A stretch of DNA of 23,741 nucleotides, from assembly GCA_927911745.1 (NCBI GenBank), contig CAKMQF010000149.1, positions 1 through 23,741 of the forward strand, in the 5' to 3' direction. The notes beneath the pieces were generated by a model. That model was not told the origin of the DNA and searched no databases. It saw nothing but the letters and a program-made list of their open reading frames with translations. The position numbers were made by a program, and so were the translations under genes. This document shows, piece by piece, positions 8,577-16,615 of the stretch. The stretch comes from an uncultured Gemella sp. Lineage in GTDB: Bacteria; Bacillota; Bacilli; Staphylococcales; Gemellaceae. The first letter of the stretch is position 1; the number at the start of each line of letters is the position of its first letter.

Positions 8577-8601
8577 GGGGCTCTTAGGAGCCCCTTTTTT
8601 T
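8577..8601 (+). terminator. Terminator of rnpB
   Basis: GGGGCTC, a 4-nt loop, GAGCCCC and seven Ts. It lies 7 nt after the end of RNase P RNA; the next gene's AAGGAGG follows at once. Confidence 0.93.
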
Positions 8602-8613
8602 AAGGAGGAAGAA

Positions 8614-9739
8614 ATGAATTTTAATTTAGTAGCAACAACCCCTATGGGAATTGAAGCAATAGTAGCTAAAGAAGTGCAAGAATTAGGTTATGAAACAAAA
8701 GTAGAAAACGGGAGAGTGTTCTATTCAGGAGATAAGAGAGCAATAGTACGTTCGAATCTATGGTTAAGATGTGCAGATAGGGTTAAAATCGTAGTTGCAC
8801 AATTTCCTGCGTATACTTTTGAAGAACTTTTTGAAAAACTAAAGAAATAGAATGGGATAAATATCTTCCAGTAGATGCCAAATTCCCTGTAGATGGACGA
8901 AGTCATAAGTCTACATTATTCAGTGTTTCTGACTGTCAGTCAATCGTTAAAAAAGCAATTGTTGAGAAAATGAAGAAAAGCTATGGAGTTACAGGTTGGT
9001 TAACCGAGACAGGAGCTAGATATAGATTAGAGATTATTATGTTAAATGATATTGCAACTATTCTATTAGATACTTCTGGAGATGGGCTGCATAAGCGTGG
9101 ATATCGAGCTAAACAAGGGACTGCACCATTAAAAGAAACATTAGCAGCAGCAATGGTTAAACTTACGAACTGGAAAGGTGAAACACCATTATACGATTTA
9201 TTCTGTGGATCGGGTACATTATTAATTGAAGCGGCGATGGCAGCACAAAATATGGCACCTGGAATCAATAGAAACTTTGACTTTGAAAAATGGCCATGGA
9301 TGCCAAAAAGTCTTGTAGATGAAGAAAGAAACAAGGCTGAGGATCTAATTGATTATGAAAAAGAATTAGAATTATATGGTTCTGATATTGATCCTAAGAT
9401 GATAGCAACTGCTGAAAATAATGCTGAAGAAATAGGATTAGCAGGAGTTATTAAGTTTAAACAGATGTCAGTTTTCGACTTTGTAGCGAAGAAGGAAACT
9501 GGGTGTGTGATTGCCAACCCACCGTATGGAGAACGTTTAGGTGAGAAAAAAGAAGTAGAGGCGATGTATAAATTTTTAGGGACTGAACTTAAAATAAAAA
9601 ACATTGGTCACTTTACTTATTAACTTCTCATAAAATGTTTGAACATTTATATGGAAAAAAGGCGACGAAAAGAAGAAAGCTATTTAACGGTTCCATTGAA
9701 TGTACCTATTATCAATACTGGGGAGAAAAAATAAGATAA
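8614..9739 (+). CDS. ypsC: YpsC/RlmL-like SAM-dependent rRNA methyltransferase (THUMP + UPF0020)
   Basis: The reconstructed protein of about 375 residues has an N-terminal THUMP RNA-binding domain (from NFNLVATTPMGIEAIVAKEV) and a C-terminal Rossmann methyltransferase domain with the SAM motif LYDLFCGSGTLLIEAAM and the catalytic NPPYGERLG motif of N2-guanine or N6-adenine methylases. It most resembles YpsC of Bacillus and the N-terminal half of E. coli RlmL; the exact rRNA site is not known to me. The frame is broken twice: A5 at 8834-8838 is one base short, and the A4/A6 runs at 9591-9601 are one base short. After repair the protein ends with the family-typical KKATKRRKLFNG and YYQYWG segments. 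An AAGGAGGAAG site precedes the ATG. Confidence 0.87.
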
Positions 9740-9742
9740 CAT

Positions 9743-9771
9743 TTGACAATTATAAAAATATATCATAAAAT
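9743..9771 (+). promoter_or_regulatory. Promoter of the rrf2 gene
   Basis: TTGACA at 9743-9748 and TAAAAT at 9766-9771 with a 17-bp spacer, directly after the ypsC stop. Confidence 0.65.
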
Positions 9772-9816
9772 AAGGATGTAAGTAGAGTTATATTATAAAG
9801 AAAAGAGGTTGAGTTT

Positions 9817-10321
9817 ATGCATTTAACAAAAAGTACTGAACAAGCAATCTGTATAATGGTAATGTTATACCTTCAAGATAGGCATGTTTTCTTAAATTCT
9901 AAGGAAATAAGTCAGCGTTTAAATATTTCTCCAACGTATCTGAAAAAAATTATGAGAAAATTGGTTGTCAATGATCTAGTAAAAGCTAACACTGGTATTG
10001 GCGGGGGATATAAATATAAATCAAATAAAAAAGTTACTTTATATGACGTATATGTAGCGCTAAACGGTGAAGTAGAAATATTTGCTTTAAAAAACAGATT
10101 ATGTATCTAAAATTTTTGAAGGTGCGTTAGCAGTTGATAAACGTTATAGCAAGTATTTGAAAAAAGTTAACACTGTAAATAAAGCTATAAAATCTTCATT
10201 AGAAGAAATTACAATCGAAAACTTAGTTGAAGATATTCTAGAAGAGAATTCTAAAATAAGATTAGATTGGAATAATTGGGAAGACGAATTTGAAAGGGTA
10301 AACGTCTTCTTTAAAGGATAA
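9817..10321 (+). CDS. Rrf2-family transcriptional regulator without Fe-S cysteines
   Basis: The N-terminal 80 residues form the Rrf2 winged helix: HLTKSTEQAICIMVMLY, the recognition helix region ISQRLNISPTYLKKIMRKL and the GIGGGYKY wing. Rrf2 proteins are DNA-binding dimers that often sense Fe-S clusters, nitric oxide or thiols through a Cys trio near residue 90-110. No such Cys trio is present here, so cluster binding is unlikely. A6 at 10089-10094 holds one base too many; the written frame ends at 10110, while the repaired frame runs DYVSKIFEGALAVDKRY and on to a stop at 10319-10321. That gives about 168 residues, longer than the usual 140-150. AGAGGTTGAG is a modest ribosome binding site. 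Targets are unknown. Confidence 0.8.
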
Positions 10322-10327
10322 AAAATA

Positions 10328-10357
10328 ACGGTTATGAAAATTCATAACCGTCTTTTT
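10328..10357. terminator. Bidirectional terminator between rrf2 and flavodoxin
   Basis: ACGGTTATGAA at 10328-10338 pairs perfectly with TTCATAACCGT at 10341-10351. T-runs follow on both strands. The right arm contains the flavodoxin stop codon. Confidence 0.88.
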
Positions 10358-10806
10358 TTATTATAGTGCACTAGAAAAGCTTCGATAAATTTATCGATAT
10401 TTTCAAAGTCTTCGTCTGTATCTGCTTCGATTTCAATTTTAAGGTTTTCTGTCGGGTTAGTTGCACCAGTTTTAGCAATTTGCTCGTTGAATTGATCTAC
10501 AGAAACACAATATTCATCATAAATTGTGTCACCAGTACCTATAACTCCATAGATTTTTCCTTCATAGTTTTTATCAGCAAGTGCTTCGAAAAATTCTTCC
10601 ATTTCTTCTGGTAGCTCTCCTTCACCATATGTGTATGTAGCTACGATAAATGCATCGGCATCATCAAGAAAATCAAAATCTTCCATATCTTCGATAAATA
10701 ATTTTTCTATTTCTAATCCTTTTTCTTCTTCGAATTTTTCAATCATTAAATCAGATAACATTTCAGTATTACCTGTTAAACTCGCATAAACTAATTTAAT
10801 ATTCAA
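10342..10806 (-). CDS. Flavodoxin
   Basis: Flavodoxin is a small FMN-binding electron carrier that can replace ferredoxin when iron is short. The 154-residue protein shows the FMN phosphate loop ASLTGNTE at residues 8-15, the ATYTYGEGELPEEMEEF segment and the GTGDTIYDEYC loop that contacts the flavin ring. It is very acidic, as is usual. The start is a TTG at 10804-10806, chosen because GGAGG lies 7 nt before it and the protein begins at once with the beta-strand NIKLVYASL. The last codons (KKRRL) run into the shared terminator hairpin, so a small miscount in the A7 run there is possible. A good promoter lies upstream. Confidence 0.93.
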   Translation of the reverse strand: MNIKLVYASLTGNTEMLSDLMIEKFEEEKGLEIEKLFIEDMEDFDFLDDADAFIVATYTYGEGELPEEMEEFFEALADKNYEGKIYGVIGTGDTIYDEYCVSVDQFNEQIAKTGATNPTENLKIEIEADTDEDFENIDKFIEAFLVHYNKKRRL

Positions 10807-10837
10807 AAAGATTCCTCCGTTCTATTTATATATAAAT

Positions 10838-10850
10838 GATAACTAGTTTC
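10838..10850 (-). promoter_or_regulatory. Near-palindrome at the flavodoxin transcription start, possible operator
   Basis: GATAACTAGTTTC is nearly palindromic around AACTAGTT and lies just downstream of the flavodoxin -10 element. Flavodoxins are often controlled by iron or redox repressors, but the sequence is not a clear Fur or PerR box. The assignment is speculative. Confidence 0.25.
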
Positions 10851-10851
10851 T

Positions 10852-10880
10852 ATTATAACGTATATGAAAAGTTAAGTAAA
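10852..10880 (-). promoter_or_regulatory. Promoter of flavodoxin
   Basis: On the minus strand TTTACT (10880-10875), a 17-bp spacer and a perfect TATAAT (10857-10852). The start would fall about 40 nt upstream of the TTG codon. Confidence 0.7.
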
Positions 10881-10928
10881 CAAAAAGATTTCATAATATT
10901 TATTTTGAGCAAAATTATTGAAAATTTG

Positions 10929-10957
10929 TTGAAAATATAGTTTAATTTTACTATAAT
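10929..10957 (+). promoter_or_regulatory. Promoter of the small ORF and tcyP
   Basis: TTGAAA at 10929-10934, 17 bp, then TATAAT at 10952-10957. Ten bases further on is the GGAGG of the small ORF, so the leader is very short. Confidence 0.7.
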
Positions 10958-10977
10958 TTTCATTTTGGAGGTACAGT

Positions 10978-11065
10978 ATGGAAAAAGGTTTAATTCTTTT
11001 CCATTCTATCTGTAGTAGGAGTAAACTTTAATATCAAAATTTTACAAAATATAAATAGAAGATGA
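10978..11065 (+). CDS. Small hydrophobic ORF of unknown function upstream of tcyP
   Basis: An ATG at 10978 stands 6 nt after a strong GGAGG. As written the frame encodes 17 residues ending at 11031. One miscount in the T4 at 10997-11000 would give a peptide of about 28-29 residues, MEKGLIL followed by SILSVVGVNFNIKIL and QNINRR, stopping at 11063-11065. That version has a basic end and a central hydrophobic stretch, like small membrane peptides. It has its own promoter and is followed after 28 nt by tcyP, so it could be a leader peptide or a small membrane protein. No family is recognised. Confidence 0.4.
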
Positions 11066-11093
11066 GTAATATACTCATTTGGAGGATAGATAA

Positions 11094-12494
11094 ATGGAAA
11101 ACAAATTTACATTTTTTGAGAAATTTATTATGATTTCTACAAAAGAAACTTTATTATTTTTATTAGTGCTTTTTGGGCTATTTTACTTTATGTATTATCT
11201 AGCACAAAAAAGAGTTAGTTCTTCAAAGCGTACTTTATTATCAACAGCAATTGGTTTACTTTTAGGTATCGCTATTCAAGCATATTCAGGATTCAGTGAT
11301 GAACCGATGAAAATTAAATATGTTGCTGAGATTACGACTTGGTATTCACTATTCGGTAATGGTTTCATCGATTTAATTAAGATGTTGATAATTCCATTAG
11401 TACTTGTGTCAATAATTAATGTTATTGTTAATATTAATGCAAATACAGACGTTAAAAAATTAACACGTTTAACACTGATTATTACATTAGGTATGGTAGC
11501 GATTAGTTCAATCGTTGGATTTGTAGTCTCTGCAGTATTTAAACTTGGAAGTAGTTCGATTGTATTAGGAAACGGAGAAAGTAAAATTAAAGAAGTGAAG
11601 AACGTTGTAACAATTATTCGTGAATTAATTCCTTCGAATCCAATTAAAGCAATGGTTGATTTTAACGTTATCGGTGTAGTAATCTTTGCAATGTTCATAG
11701 GCTTAGCGGCAAGATATATTCAAAATAAAGATGAAAACAAAGTTAAGACTTTTATTGATTATATCGCCAACTTACATGCTATAGTTTCTCGTATGACAGT
11801 CCTAGTAATTAGATTATTACCCTATGCAGTAATTCCATTACTAGCTAACACAATTGCACAAAGAGGATTAAAATCAATTAAAGATGTACTATTATTCATT
11901 GCTTTACTATATGTAGCCGTAGTAATTCAATTCATTATTCAAGGATTATTCTTAGTTTTACACGGTGTTTCACCAGTTACATATTTCAAAAAAGCAAGTA
12001 AACCTTTAGTTTTAGCATTTACATCACGTTCAAGTGCAGGTACTTTACCTCTAACGATTAGTACATTAACTAAAGAAATGGGTGTTAACCAATCAACAGC
12101 TAACTTTGTTGCTTCATTCTCATCTACAGCAGGAATGCAAGGATGTGCTGGGATTTATCCTACTATGTTAGTTGTGTTCTTAGCTAATGCAAATGGAATC
12201 GCAATTGATGCAACATTATTCATTATGACTGTGATTGTGGTAACATTAGGTTCTGTAGGTATTGCAGGTGTTCCGGGAACAGCAATTACTGCCGCTTCAG
12301 TTTCAGTAAATGGAGTAGGTTTCGGTGCATTATTTAATCAAATTAACCCAATCTTAGCAGTAGATCCAATCTTAGATATGGGACGTACTTGCTTAAATGT
12401 TAGCGGTGGTATGACAAACTCAATTATGGTTGATAAACACTTAGGTTTATTCAGTAAAGATAAATTTAATGAGTTTGATAAAGTAAAAGAATAG
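11094..12494 (+). CDS. tcyP: L-cystine importer TcyP (DAACS family)
   Basis: TcyP is a proton- or sodium-coupled symporter that brings in L-cystine as sulphur source. The intact 466-residue protein belongs to the dicarboxylate/amino acid:cation symporter family and has about eight membrane helices plus two re-entrant hairpins. Family signatures are FIDLIKMLIIPLVLVSII near residue 90, the serine-rich SRSSAGTLPLTISTL hairpin and the NFVASFSSTAGMQGCAGIYP stretch typical of the cystine subgroup. The length equals that of Bacillus TcyP. A strong TTTGGAGG lies upstream, preceded by a 6-bp hairpin (11062-11078). It shares a promoter with the small ORF and is closed by a terminator. Confidence 0.93.
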   Translation: MENKFTFFEKFIMISTKETLLFLLVLFGLFYFMYYLAQKRVSSSKRTLLSTAIGLLLGIAIQAYSGFSDEPMKIKYVAEITTWYSLFGNGFIDLIKMLIIPLVLVSIINVIVNINANTDVKKLTRLTLIITLGMVAISSIVGFVVSAVFKLGSSSIVLGNGESKIKEVKNVVTIIRELIPSNPIKAMVDFNVIGVVIFAMFIGLAARYIQNKDENKVKTFIDYIANLHAIVSRMTVLVIRLLPYAVIPLLANTIAQRGLKSIKDVLLFIALLYVAVVIQFIIQGLFLVLHGVSPVTYFKKASKPLVLAFTSRSSAGTLPLTISTLTKEMGVNQSTANFVASFSSTAGMQGCAGIYPTMLVVFLANANGIAIDATLFIMTVIVVTLGSVGIAGVPGTAITAASVSVNGVGFGALFNQINPILAVDPILDMGRTCLNVSGGMTNSIMVDKHLGLFSKDKFNEFDKVKE

Positions 12495-12502
12495 ATAAAT
12501 TA

Positions 12503-12532
12503 ATCGCAGTATGAAAAGTACTGCGATTTTTT
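12503..12532 (+). terminator. Terminator of tcyP
   Basis: ATCGCAGTA, a 7-nt loop, TACTGCGAT and TTTTT. The stem is a perfect 9 bp. Confidence 0.92.
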
Positions 12533-12574
12533 ACTTTATTATATATTTAGATTGTTATATATGTATATCATTAG

Positions 12575-12603
12575 TTTTTTTGTTCGCAATATGATAATAT
12601 AAT
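12575..12603 (+). promoter_or_regulatory. Possible promoter of mnmG-rsmG
   Basis: A perfect TATAAT lies at 12598-12603. The -35 region 17 bp upstream is only a run of Ts, so the upstream element is poor. Confidence 0.4.
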
Positions 12604-12682
12604 AAAGGTAAAAATTTAGTAATATATCAAAATTTTGGTCAAAGCATTATTTTGCAATTACGTTAAAATATATGGAGGTACT

Positions 12683-14566
12683 ATGACTGAATTTTTAAAA
12701 GAATATGATGTTATTGTAATTGGAGGAGGACATGCTGGAATTGAGGCAGCACACGCCGCTAGCAGAAAAGGTGTTAAAACTTTAATGATTACAATTAACC
12801 TAGATACTATTGGTTTTATGCCATGTAACCCAAGTGTAGGAGGACCGGCAAAAGGTATTGTTGTACGTGAAGTAGATGCACTTGGTGGACTTATGGGACG
12901 TGTAGCAGATAAAACTAATATTCAAAGTAAAATGTTAAATACTGCAAAAGGTCCAGCAGTTCGTGCACTAAGAATGCAATCTGATAAGGTAGAATATCAA
13001 CTAGAGATGAAGAGAATCTTAGAAGATACTCCAAACTTAGATATTGAGCAAGCGATGGTACGTGAACTTATTATTGAGGATAATAAAGTGGTTGGTCTAA
13101 GAACTATGCTAGGTACAGCATATAAAGCTAAGACAATAATTATCACAACGGGTACTTACTTGCGTGGTGAAATTGTAATTGGAGATATTAAATATTCTTC
13201 AGGACCTAACCATCAGATGCCATCTATAGATCTTGCAAAGCAATTAGAAGAATTAGGTTTTGATTTAGTTAGATTTAAAACTGGAACACCACCAAGGGTT
13301 AATGCTGATAGTGTAGATTTTTCAAAAACAGCAATTCAGCCAGGTGATGATGAAGAGCATGCATTCAGTTATGAAACTACAGAATTTGTGAAAGATCAGG
13401 TTCCTTGTTGGTTAACTTATACTAATACTAGCACGCATGAAATTATTGATAAAAACTTAGGGCGTTCTGCAATGTACTCTGGAGTTATTAAAGGAACAGG
13501 ACCAAGATATTGTCCAAGTATTGAAGATAAATATGTTCGTTTTAATGATAAGGAGAGACACCAACTTTTCTTAGAACCAGAAGGAAGAAATACGAAAGAA
13601 ATCTATGTACAAGGTTTATCAACGTCATTACCTGATGATGTACAAAGAGATATGGTTCGAAGTATTGCAGGACTAGAAAATGCAGTTATTATGCGTAATG
13701 GTTATGCTATTGAATATGATGCTGTAAATCCAACAACACTTTGGCCAACATTAGAAACAAAATTAATCGACGGATTATTTACAGCTGGTCAGATTAATGG
13801 TACAAGTGGTTATGAAGAGGCTGCAGGTCAAGGAATTATGGCGGGAATAAATGCCGCATGTAAAGTTCTAGGTGAAGAGCCGATGATACTAGGTCGAGAT
13901 GAGGCATATATTGGAGTGCTTATTGACGACTTAGTAACGAAAGGAACAAACGAACCATATAGACTTCTAACATCAAGAGCGGAACATAGATTACTTCTAC
14001 GTCACGATAATGCAGATATGCGTTTAACGGAAAAAGCTTATAACTATGGCTTAGTAACTGAAGAAAGATACAATAAATTCTGTGAAAAACGTAGTATGGT
14101 AGCTGATGAAATAGAAAGACTTAAGACTTTTAGAATAACTCCAACAGCTGCGACTTTAGAAAAATTAGCAGAGTTAAATAGTGCAGAAATTCGTGATGGA
14201 ATTTTAGCTATTGATATGCTAAGACGTCCAGAATTATCTCATGCAAATGTACTTTATTTAGCAAATGACGAAACAGTATTACCTAAAGACGTAGTAGAAC
14301 AAGTTGAAATTGAGGTTAAATATGAAGGGTATATTAAAAAATCTATTCAACAAGTTGAAAAACTTAAAAAAATGAATGAGATGAAAATACCTACAGATTT
14401 AAATTATGATGATGTACCAAGTTTAGCTTTAGAAGCAAGGGAAAAACTAAAAAAAGTTTTACCATTAACGATTGGACAAGCATCTCGTATATCAGGAGTT
14501 AATCCAGCGGATATTTCTATTCTATTAGTATACTTAGAACAAAGAAGAGGTATGAATAATGAATAA
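12683..14566 (+). CDS. mnmG: tRNA uridine-5-carboxymethylaminomethyl modification enzyme MnmG (GidA)
   Basis: MnmG, with MnmE, installs the cmnm5 group on the wobble uridine of several tRNAs, using FAD, NADH and methylene-THF. The 627-residue protein is intact. It has the FAD dinucleotide-binding motif [12 protein letters not shown] at residues 12-23, the conserved [13 protein letters not shown] segment near 50, the GPNHQMPS region, the RFKTGTPPR motif, the [19 protein letters not shown] motif near 370, and the C-terminal helical domain that binds MnmE. The frame is open from 12635 but the ATG at 12683 is chosen because GGAGG stands just before it and the protein then aligns with the family. 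The usual neighbour mnmE is not upstream. Its end overlaps rsmG by 8 nt. Confidence 0.97.
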   Translation: MTEFLKEYDVIVIGGGHAGIEAAHAASRKGVKTLMITINLDTIGFMPCNPSVGGPAKGIVVREVDALGGLMGRVADKTNIQSKMLNTAKGPAVRALRMQSDKVEYQLEMKRILEDTPNLDIEQAMVRELIIEDNKVVGLRTMLGTAYKAKTIIITTGTYLRGEIVIGDIKYSSGPNHQMPSIDLAKQLEELGFDLVRFKTGTPPRVNADSVDFSKTAIQPGDDEEHAFSYETTEFVKDQVPCWLTYTNTSTHEIIDKNLGRSAMYSGVIKGTGPRYCPSIEDKYVRFNDKERHQLFLEPEGRNTKEIYVQGLSTSLPDDVQRDMVRSIAGLENAVIMRNGYAIEYDAVNPTTLWPTLETKLIDGLFTAGQINGTSGYEEAAGQGIMAGINAACKVLGEEPMILGRDEAYIGVLIDDLVTKGTNEPYRLLTSRAEHRLLLRHDNADMRLTEKAYNYGLVTEERYNKFCEKRSMVADEIERLKTFRITPTAATLEKLAELNSAEIRDGILAIDMLRRPELSHANVLYLANDETVLPKDVVEQVEIEVKYEGYIKKSIQQVEKLKKMNEMKIPTDLNYDDVPSLALEAREKLKKVLPLTIGQASRISGVNPADISILLVYLEQRRGMNNE

Positions 14567-15272
14567 AGAGCAGTTCTATAATGCTGTGAAAGAAAAGGTA
14601 GGTATAGAATTATCAGAACTTCAGAAAGAGCAGTATAGTAAATACTATGATTTAGTTGTAGAATGGAACCAAAAAATCAATCTTACTGCTATTACTGAAG
14701 AAGATGAGTTCTATACAAAACATTTCTTTGATTCAATTTCATTAGCATTTTATAAAGATTATTCAAATATTGAAAGTATTTGTGATGTGGGAAGTGGAGC
14801 AGGATTTCCGTCTATTCCATTGAAAATATTATACCCAAATTTAAAAGTTACTATTGTTGATTCTTTAAACAAACGTATTAAGTTTTTAAACCTAGTTAAA
14901 GATGAACTTGGACTTACTGATTGTAATTTTGTTCATGCAAGAGCGGAAGAATTTGGTCAAAATAAAGAATACAGAGAAAGTTTTGAAATAGTAACTGCTA
15001 GAGCTGTAGCAAGATTAAATGTTTTAGCTGAGCTTTGTTTACCATTAGTTAAGAAAGATGGGTACTTCTTAAGTTTAAAAGCTCAGAAAGCTGAAGAAGA
15101 GACTAAAGAAGCAATAAATGCAATAAAACTTTTAGGTGGAAAATTAGAGCAAGATCTTGAATTTGATATTGAAGGTGAAGAAAGGCATATACTAGAAATT
15201 CGTAAAGCCAAAGAAACACCTAATAAATATCCAAGGAAAGCTGGTACACCGAATAAAAAACCATTACTATAA
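14559..15272 (+). CDS. rsmG: 16S rRNA (guanine527-N7)-methyltransferase RsmG (GidB)
   Basis: RsmG methylates N7 of G527 in the 530 loop of 16S rRNA; loss gives low-level streptomycin resistance. The intact 237-residue protein shows [18 protein letters not shown] near residue 30, the SAM-binding [16 protein letters not shown] at 75-90, the [12 protein letters not shown] motif near 145 and the C-terminal basic [14 protein letters not shown] signature. The start codon lies inside the end of mnmG, which indicates coupled translation. This mnmG-rsmG order is widely conserved, often near the replication origin, but no parA/parB/noc gene follows here; a strong terminator closes the unit. Confidence 0.97.
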   Translation: MNKEQFYNAVKEKVGIELSELQKEQYSKYYDLVVEWNQKINLTAITEEDEFYTKHFFDSISLAFYKDYSNIESICDVGSGAGFPSIPLKILYPNLKVTIVDSLNKRIKFLNLVKDELGLTDCNFVHARAEEFGQNKEYRESFEIVTARAVARLNVLAELCLPLVKKDGYFLSLKAQKAEEETKEAINAIKLLGGKLEQDLEFDIEGEERHILEIRKAKETPNKYPRKAGTPNKKPLL

Positions 15273-15278
15273 ATATAT

Positions 15279-15319
15279 AAAAGGAGAATTTTGTAGTTAT
15301 ATCTACGAATTCTCCTTTT
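15279..15319 (+). terminator. Terminator of mnmG-rsmG
   Basis: AAAAGGAGAATT and GTAG pair with CTAC and AATTCTCCTTTT around a TTATAT loop, with small internal bulges. It begins 7 nt after the rsmG stop. Confidence 0.9.
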
Positions 15320-15358
15320 GTATATACTTTAATGAAATAAAAAAAGAAAAAAGAAAGA

Positions 15359-15373
15359 AATTTTCAAAAAATT
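15359..15373. promoter_or_regulatory. CodY-box-like operator before the PTS IIC-like gene
   Basis: AATTTTCAAAAAATT matches AATTTTCWGAAAATT at 14 of 15 positions. It ends 1 bp before the -35 element, a position fit for control of the promoter. The surrounding DNA is very AT-rich, so chance occurrence is more likely here than at brnQ. Confidence 0.4.
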
Positions 15374-15374
15374 C

Positions 15375-15403
15375 TTTACTTTTTTTTGATTTTATATTAT
15401 TAT
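15375..15403 (+). promoter_or_regulatory. Promoter of the PTS IIC-like gene
   Basis: TTTACT at 15375-15380, a 17-bp spacer and TATTAT at 15398-15403. A second choice, TTGATT with an 18-bp spacer to TATATT, overlaps it. Confidence 0.55.
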
Positions 15404-15444
15404 ATTTATTATATTAAAAACAAACAAGAAAAAGGAGGATATAT

Positions 15445-16491
15445 ATGTCAAAAAGAGTAAAGGATTTTCTTAATATTATTTTAAACGGAACTGCCTTAGG
15501 AGTGGTTGCTGGATTAATTCCAAATGCTGTTTTAAGTACATTGTTTAAGTACTTAGGAACTCTATTTGCACCGAACGTATTCACTACACTTTCACAAGCG
15601 ATGTATTTATTACAATTTTCTGTACCAGTTTTAGTTGGTGTAATTGTTGGGCAAAGTTTAAAATTTAAACCTTTAGAGTCATCAGTATTAGGTGCTACAG
15701 TCTTAGCGGCAAGTGGATCATTAACTTTTAATGCTCAAACAAAAGCATGGACTGGAGTTCCAATGGGAGATTTATTCAACGTAATTTTAATAGCAGCAAT
15801 TGGAGCATTAGTATTAAGTTATGTTAAAGATAAATTTGGAGCTGTTACAATCATTTTCTTACCGATAACTGGAGGATTAGTAGCAGCATTAGGATTAGTA
15901 ACATTACCTTATACAAAGAGTTTAACAAAACTATTAGCGTCATTAATTTTTGAATTCACAACATTACAACCAGTATTAATGTGTATCTTAATAACAATGG
16001 CATTCTCATTCTTAATCGTAACACCTGTATCAACAGTAGCTATGGGATTAATCTTATTTACGAATGAGAACTATGTAGGTGCTGGAGCAGCTACATTGGG
16101 GTTAGTTTCTGCAGCAGCAGTACTAGCAATTGGTACATACAGAGCTAACAGTAAAGGAGCAAGTGTTGCTATCATATTAGGAGCAATTAAACTTATGATG
16201 CCGAACTGTGCACGTAAACCACAATTATTCCTTACTATTTTAACAACAGCAGCAGTTACAGGTTTATCTGGGTACTTCCTAAAAATTCTTGGAACTCATG
16301 AGAGTGCAGGATTTGGGATTATCGGATTAATCGGACCTACAAAATCATATGCAATGAATGGTGGAAATTTACTTCCAATTCTGTTAGCATTCTTTGTAAT
16401 TCCGTTTGTAGTTGCATTCTTAGCTGATAGACTTTTTTCAGATGTATTAAAATTATATAAACCTGAAGCATATAAACCAGAAAACTTATAA
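15445..16491 (+). CDS. Orphan PTS EIIC-like membrane protein (PfoR/PTS_EIIC_2 family)
   Basis: This intact 348-residue protein has about nine to ten hydrophobic helices rich in Gly, Ala, Val and Leu. It resembles the PTS_EIIC_2 family, whose members are also annotated as PfoR-like 'toxin regulators'. Recognisable parts are the N-terminal FLNIILNGTALGVVAGLIPNA segment, QFSVPVLVGVIVGQ, TPVSTVAMGL, and the C-terminal half with HESAGFGIIGLIGP. No IIA, IIB or HPr-binding domain is fused or encoded nearby, so phosphotransfer cannot be shown. AAAGGAGG precedes the ATG. It is monocistronic, behind a CodY-box-like site, and closed by a terminator. Substrate and role are unknown. Confidence 0.75.
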   Translation: MSKRVKDFLNIILNGTALGVVAGLIPNAVLSTLFKYLGTLFAPNVFTTLSQAMYLLQFSVPVLVGVIVGQSLKFKPLESSVLGATVLAASGSLTFNAQTKAWTGVPMGDLFNVILIAAIGALVLSYVKDKFGAVTIIFLPITGGLVAALGLVTLPYTKSLTKLLASLIFEFTTLQPVLMCILITMAFSFLIVTPVSTVAMGLILFTNENYVGAGAATLGLVSAAAVLAIGTYRANSKGASVAIILGAIKLMMPNCARKPQLFLTILTTAAVTGLSGYFLKILGTHESAGFGIIGLIGPTKSYAMNGGNLLPILLAFFVIPFVVAFLADRLFSDVLKLYKPEAYKPENL

Positions 16492-16498
16492 TTACATT

Positions 16499-16536
16499 AA
16501 AAGATATTCGAATTTATTTCGAGTATCTTTTTATTT
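16499..16536 (+). terminator. Terminator of the PTS IIC-like gene
   Basis: AAAAGATATTCGAA pairs with TTCGAGTATCTTTT around a short loop and runs into a T-rich tail. Confidence 0.85.
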
Positions 16537-16555
16537 TAAAAATATAGAGATAACG

Positions 16556-16584
16556 TTGACAAAGTAATTTTGTAATTATAAAAT
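16556..16584 (+). promoter_or_regulatory. Promoter of the panE-like gene
   Basis: Perfect TTGACA at 16556-16561, a 17-bp spacer and TAAAAT at 16579-16584. Confidence 0.7.
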
Positions 16585-16615
16585 TATAGTAGAAAACATA
16601 TTAAGGAGAATGATT

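Noticed and set aside
8981..9604. Minus-strand frames inside the ypsC-like gene
   Set aside because: They are antisense shadows of conserved THUMP and methyltransferase sequence with no start signals.
10915..10940. CodY-box-like sequence before tcyP
   Set aside because: The best alignment has three mismatches to the 15-base consensus, which is not unusual in DNA this AT-rich.
11276..11698. Minus-strand open frame of 140 codons inside tcyP
   Set aside because: It lies antisense to a clearly conserved transporter, has no ribosome binding site, and its composition is that expected from the opposite strand.
12533..15444. Replication origin near mnmG-rsmG
   Set aside because: No cluster of DnaA boxes, no dnaA, rpmH, rnpA, mnmE or par genes are seen in the window.
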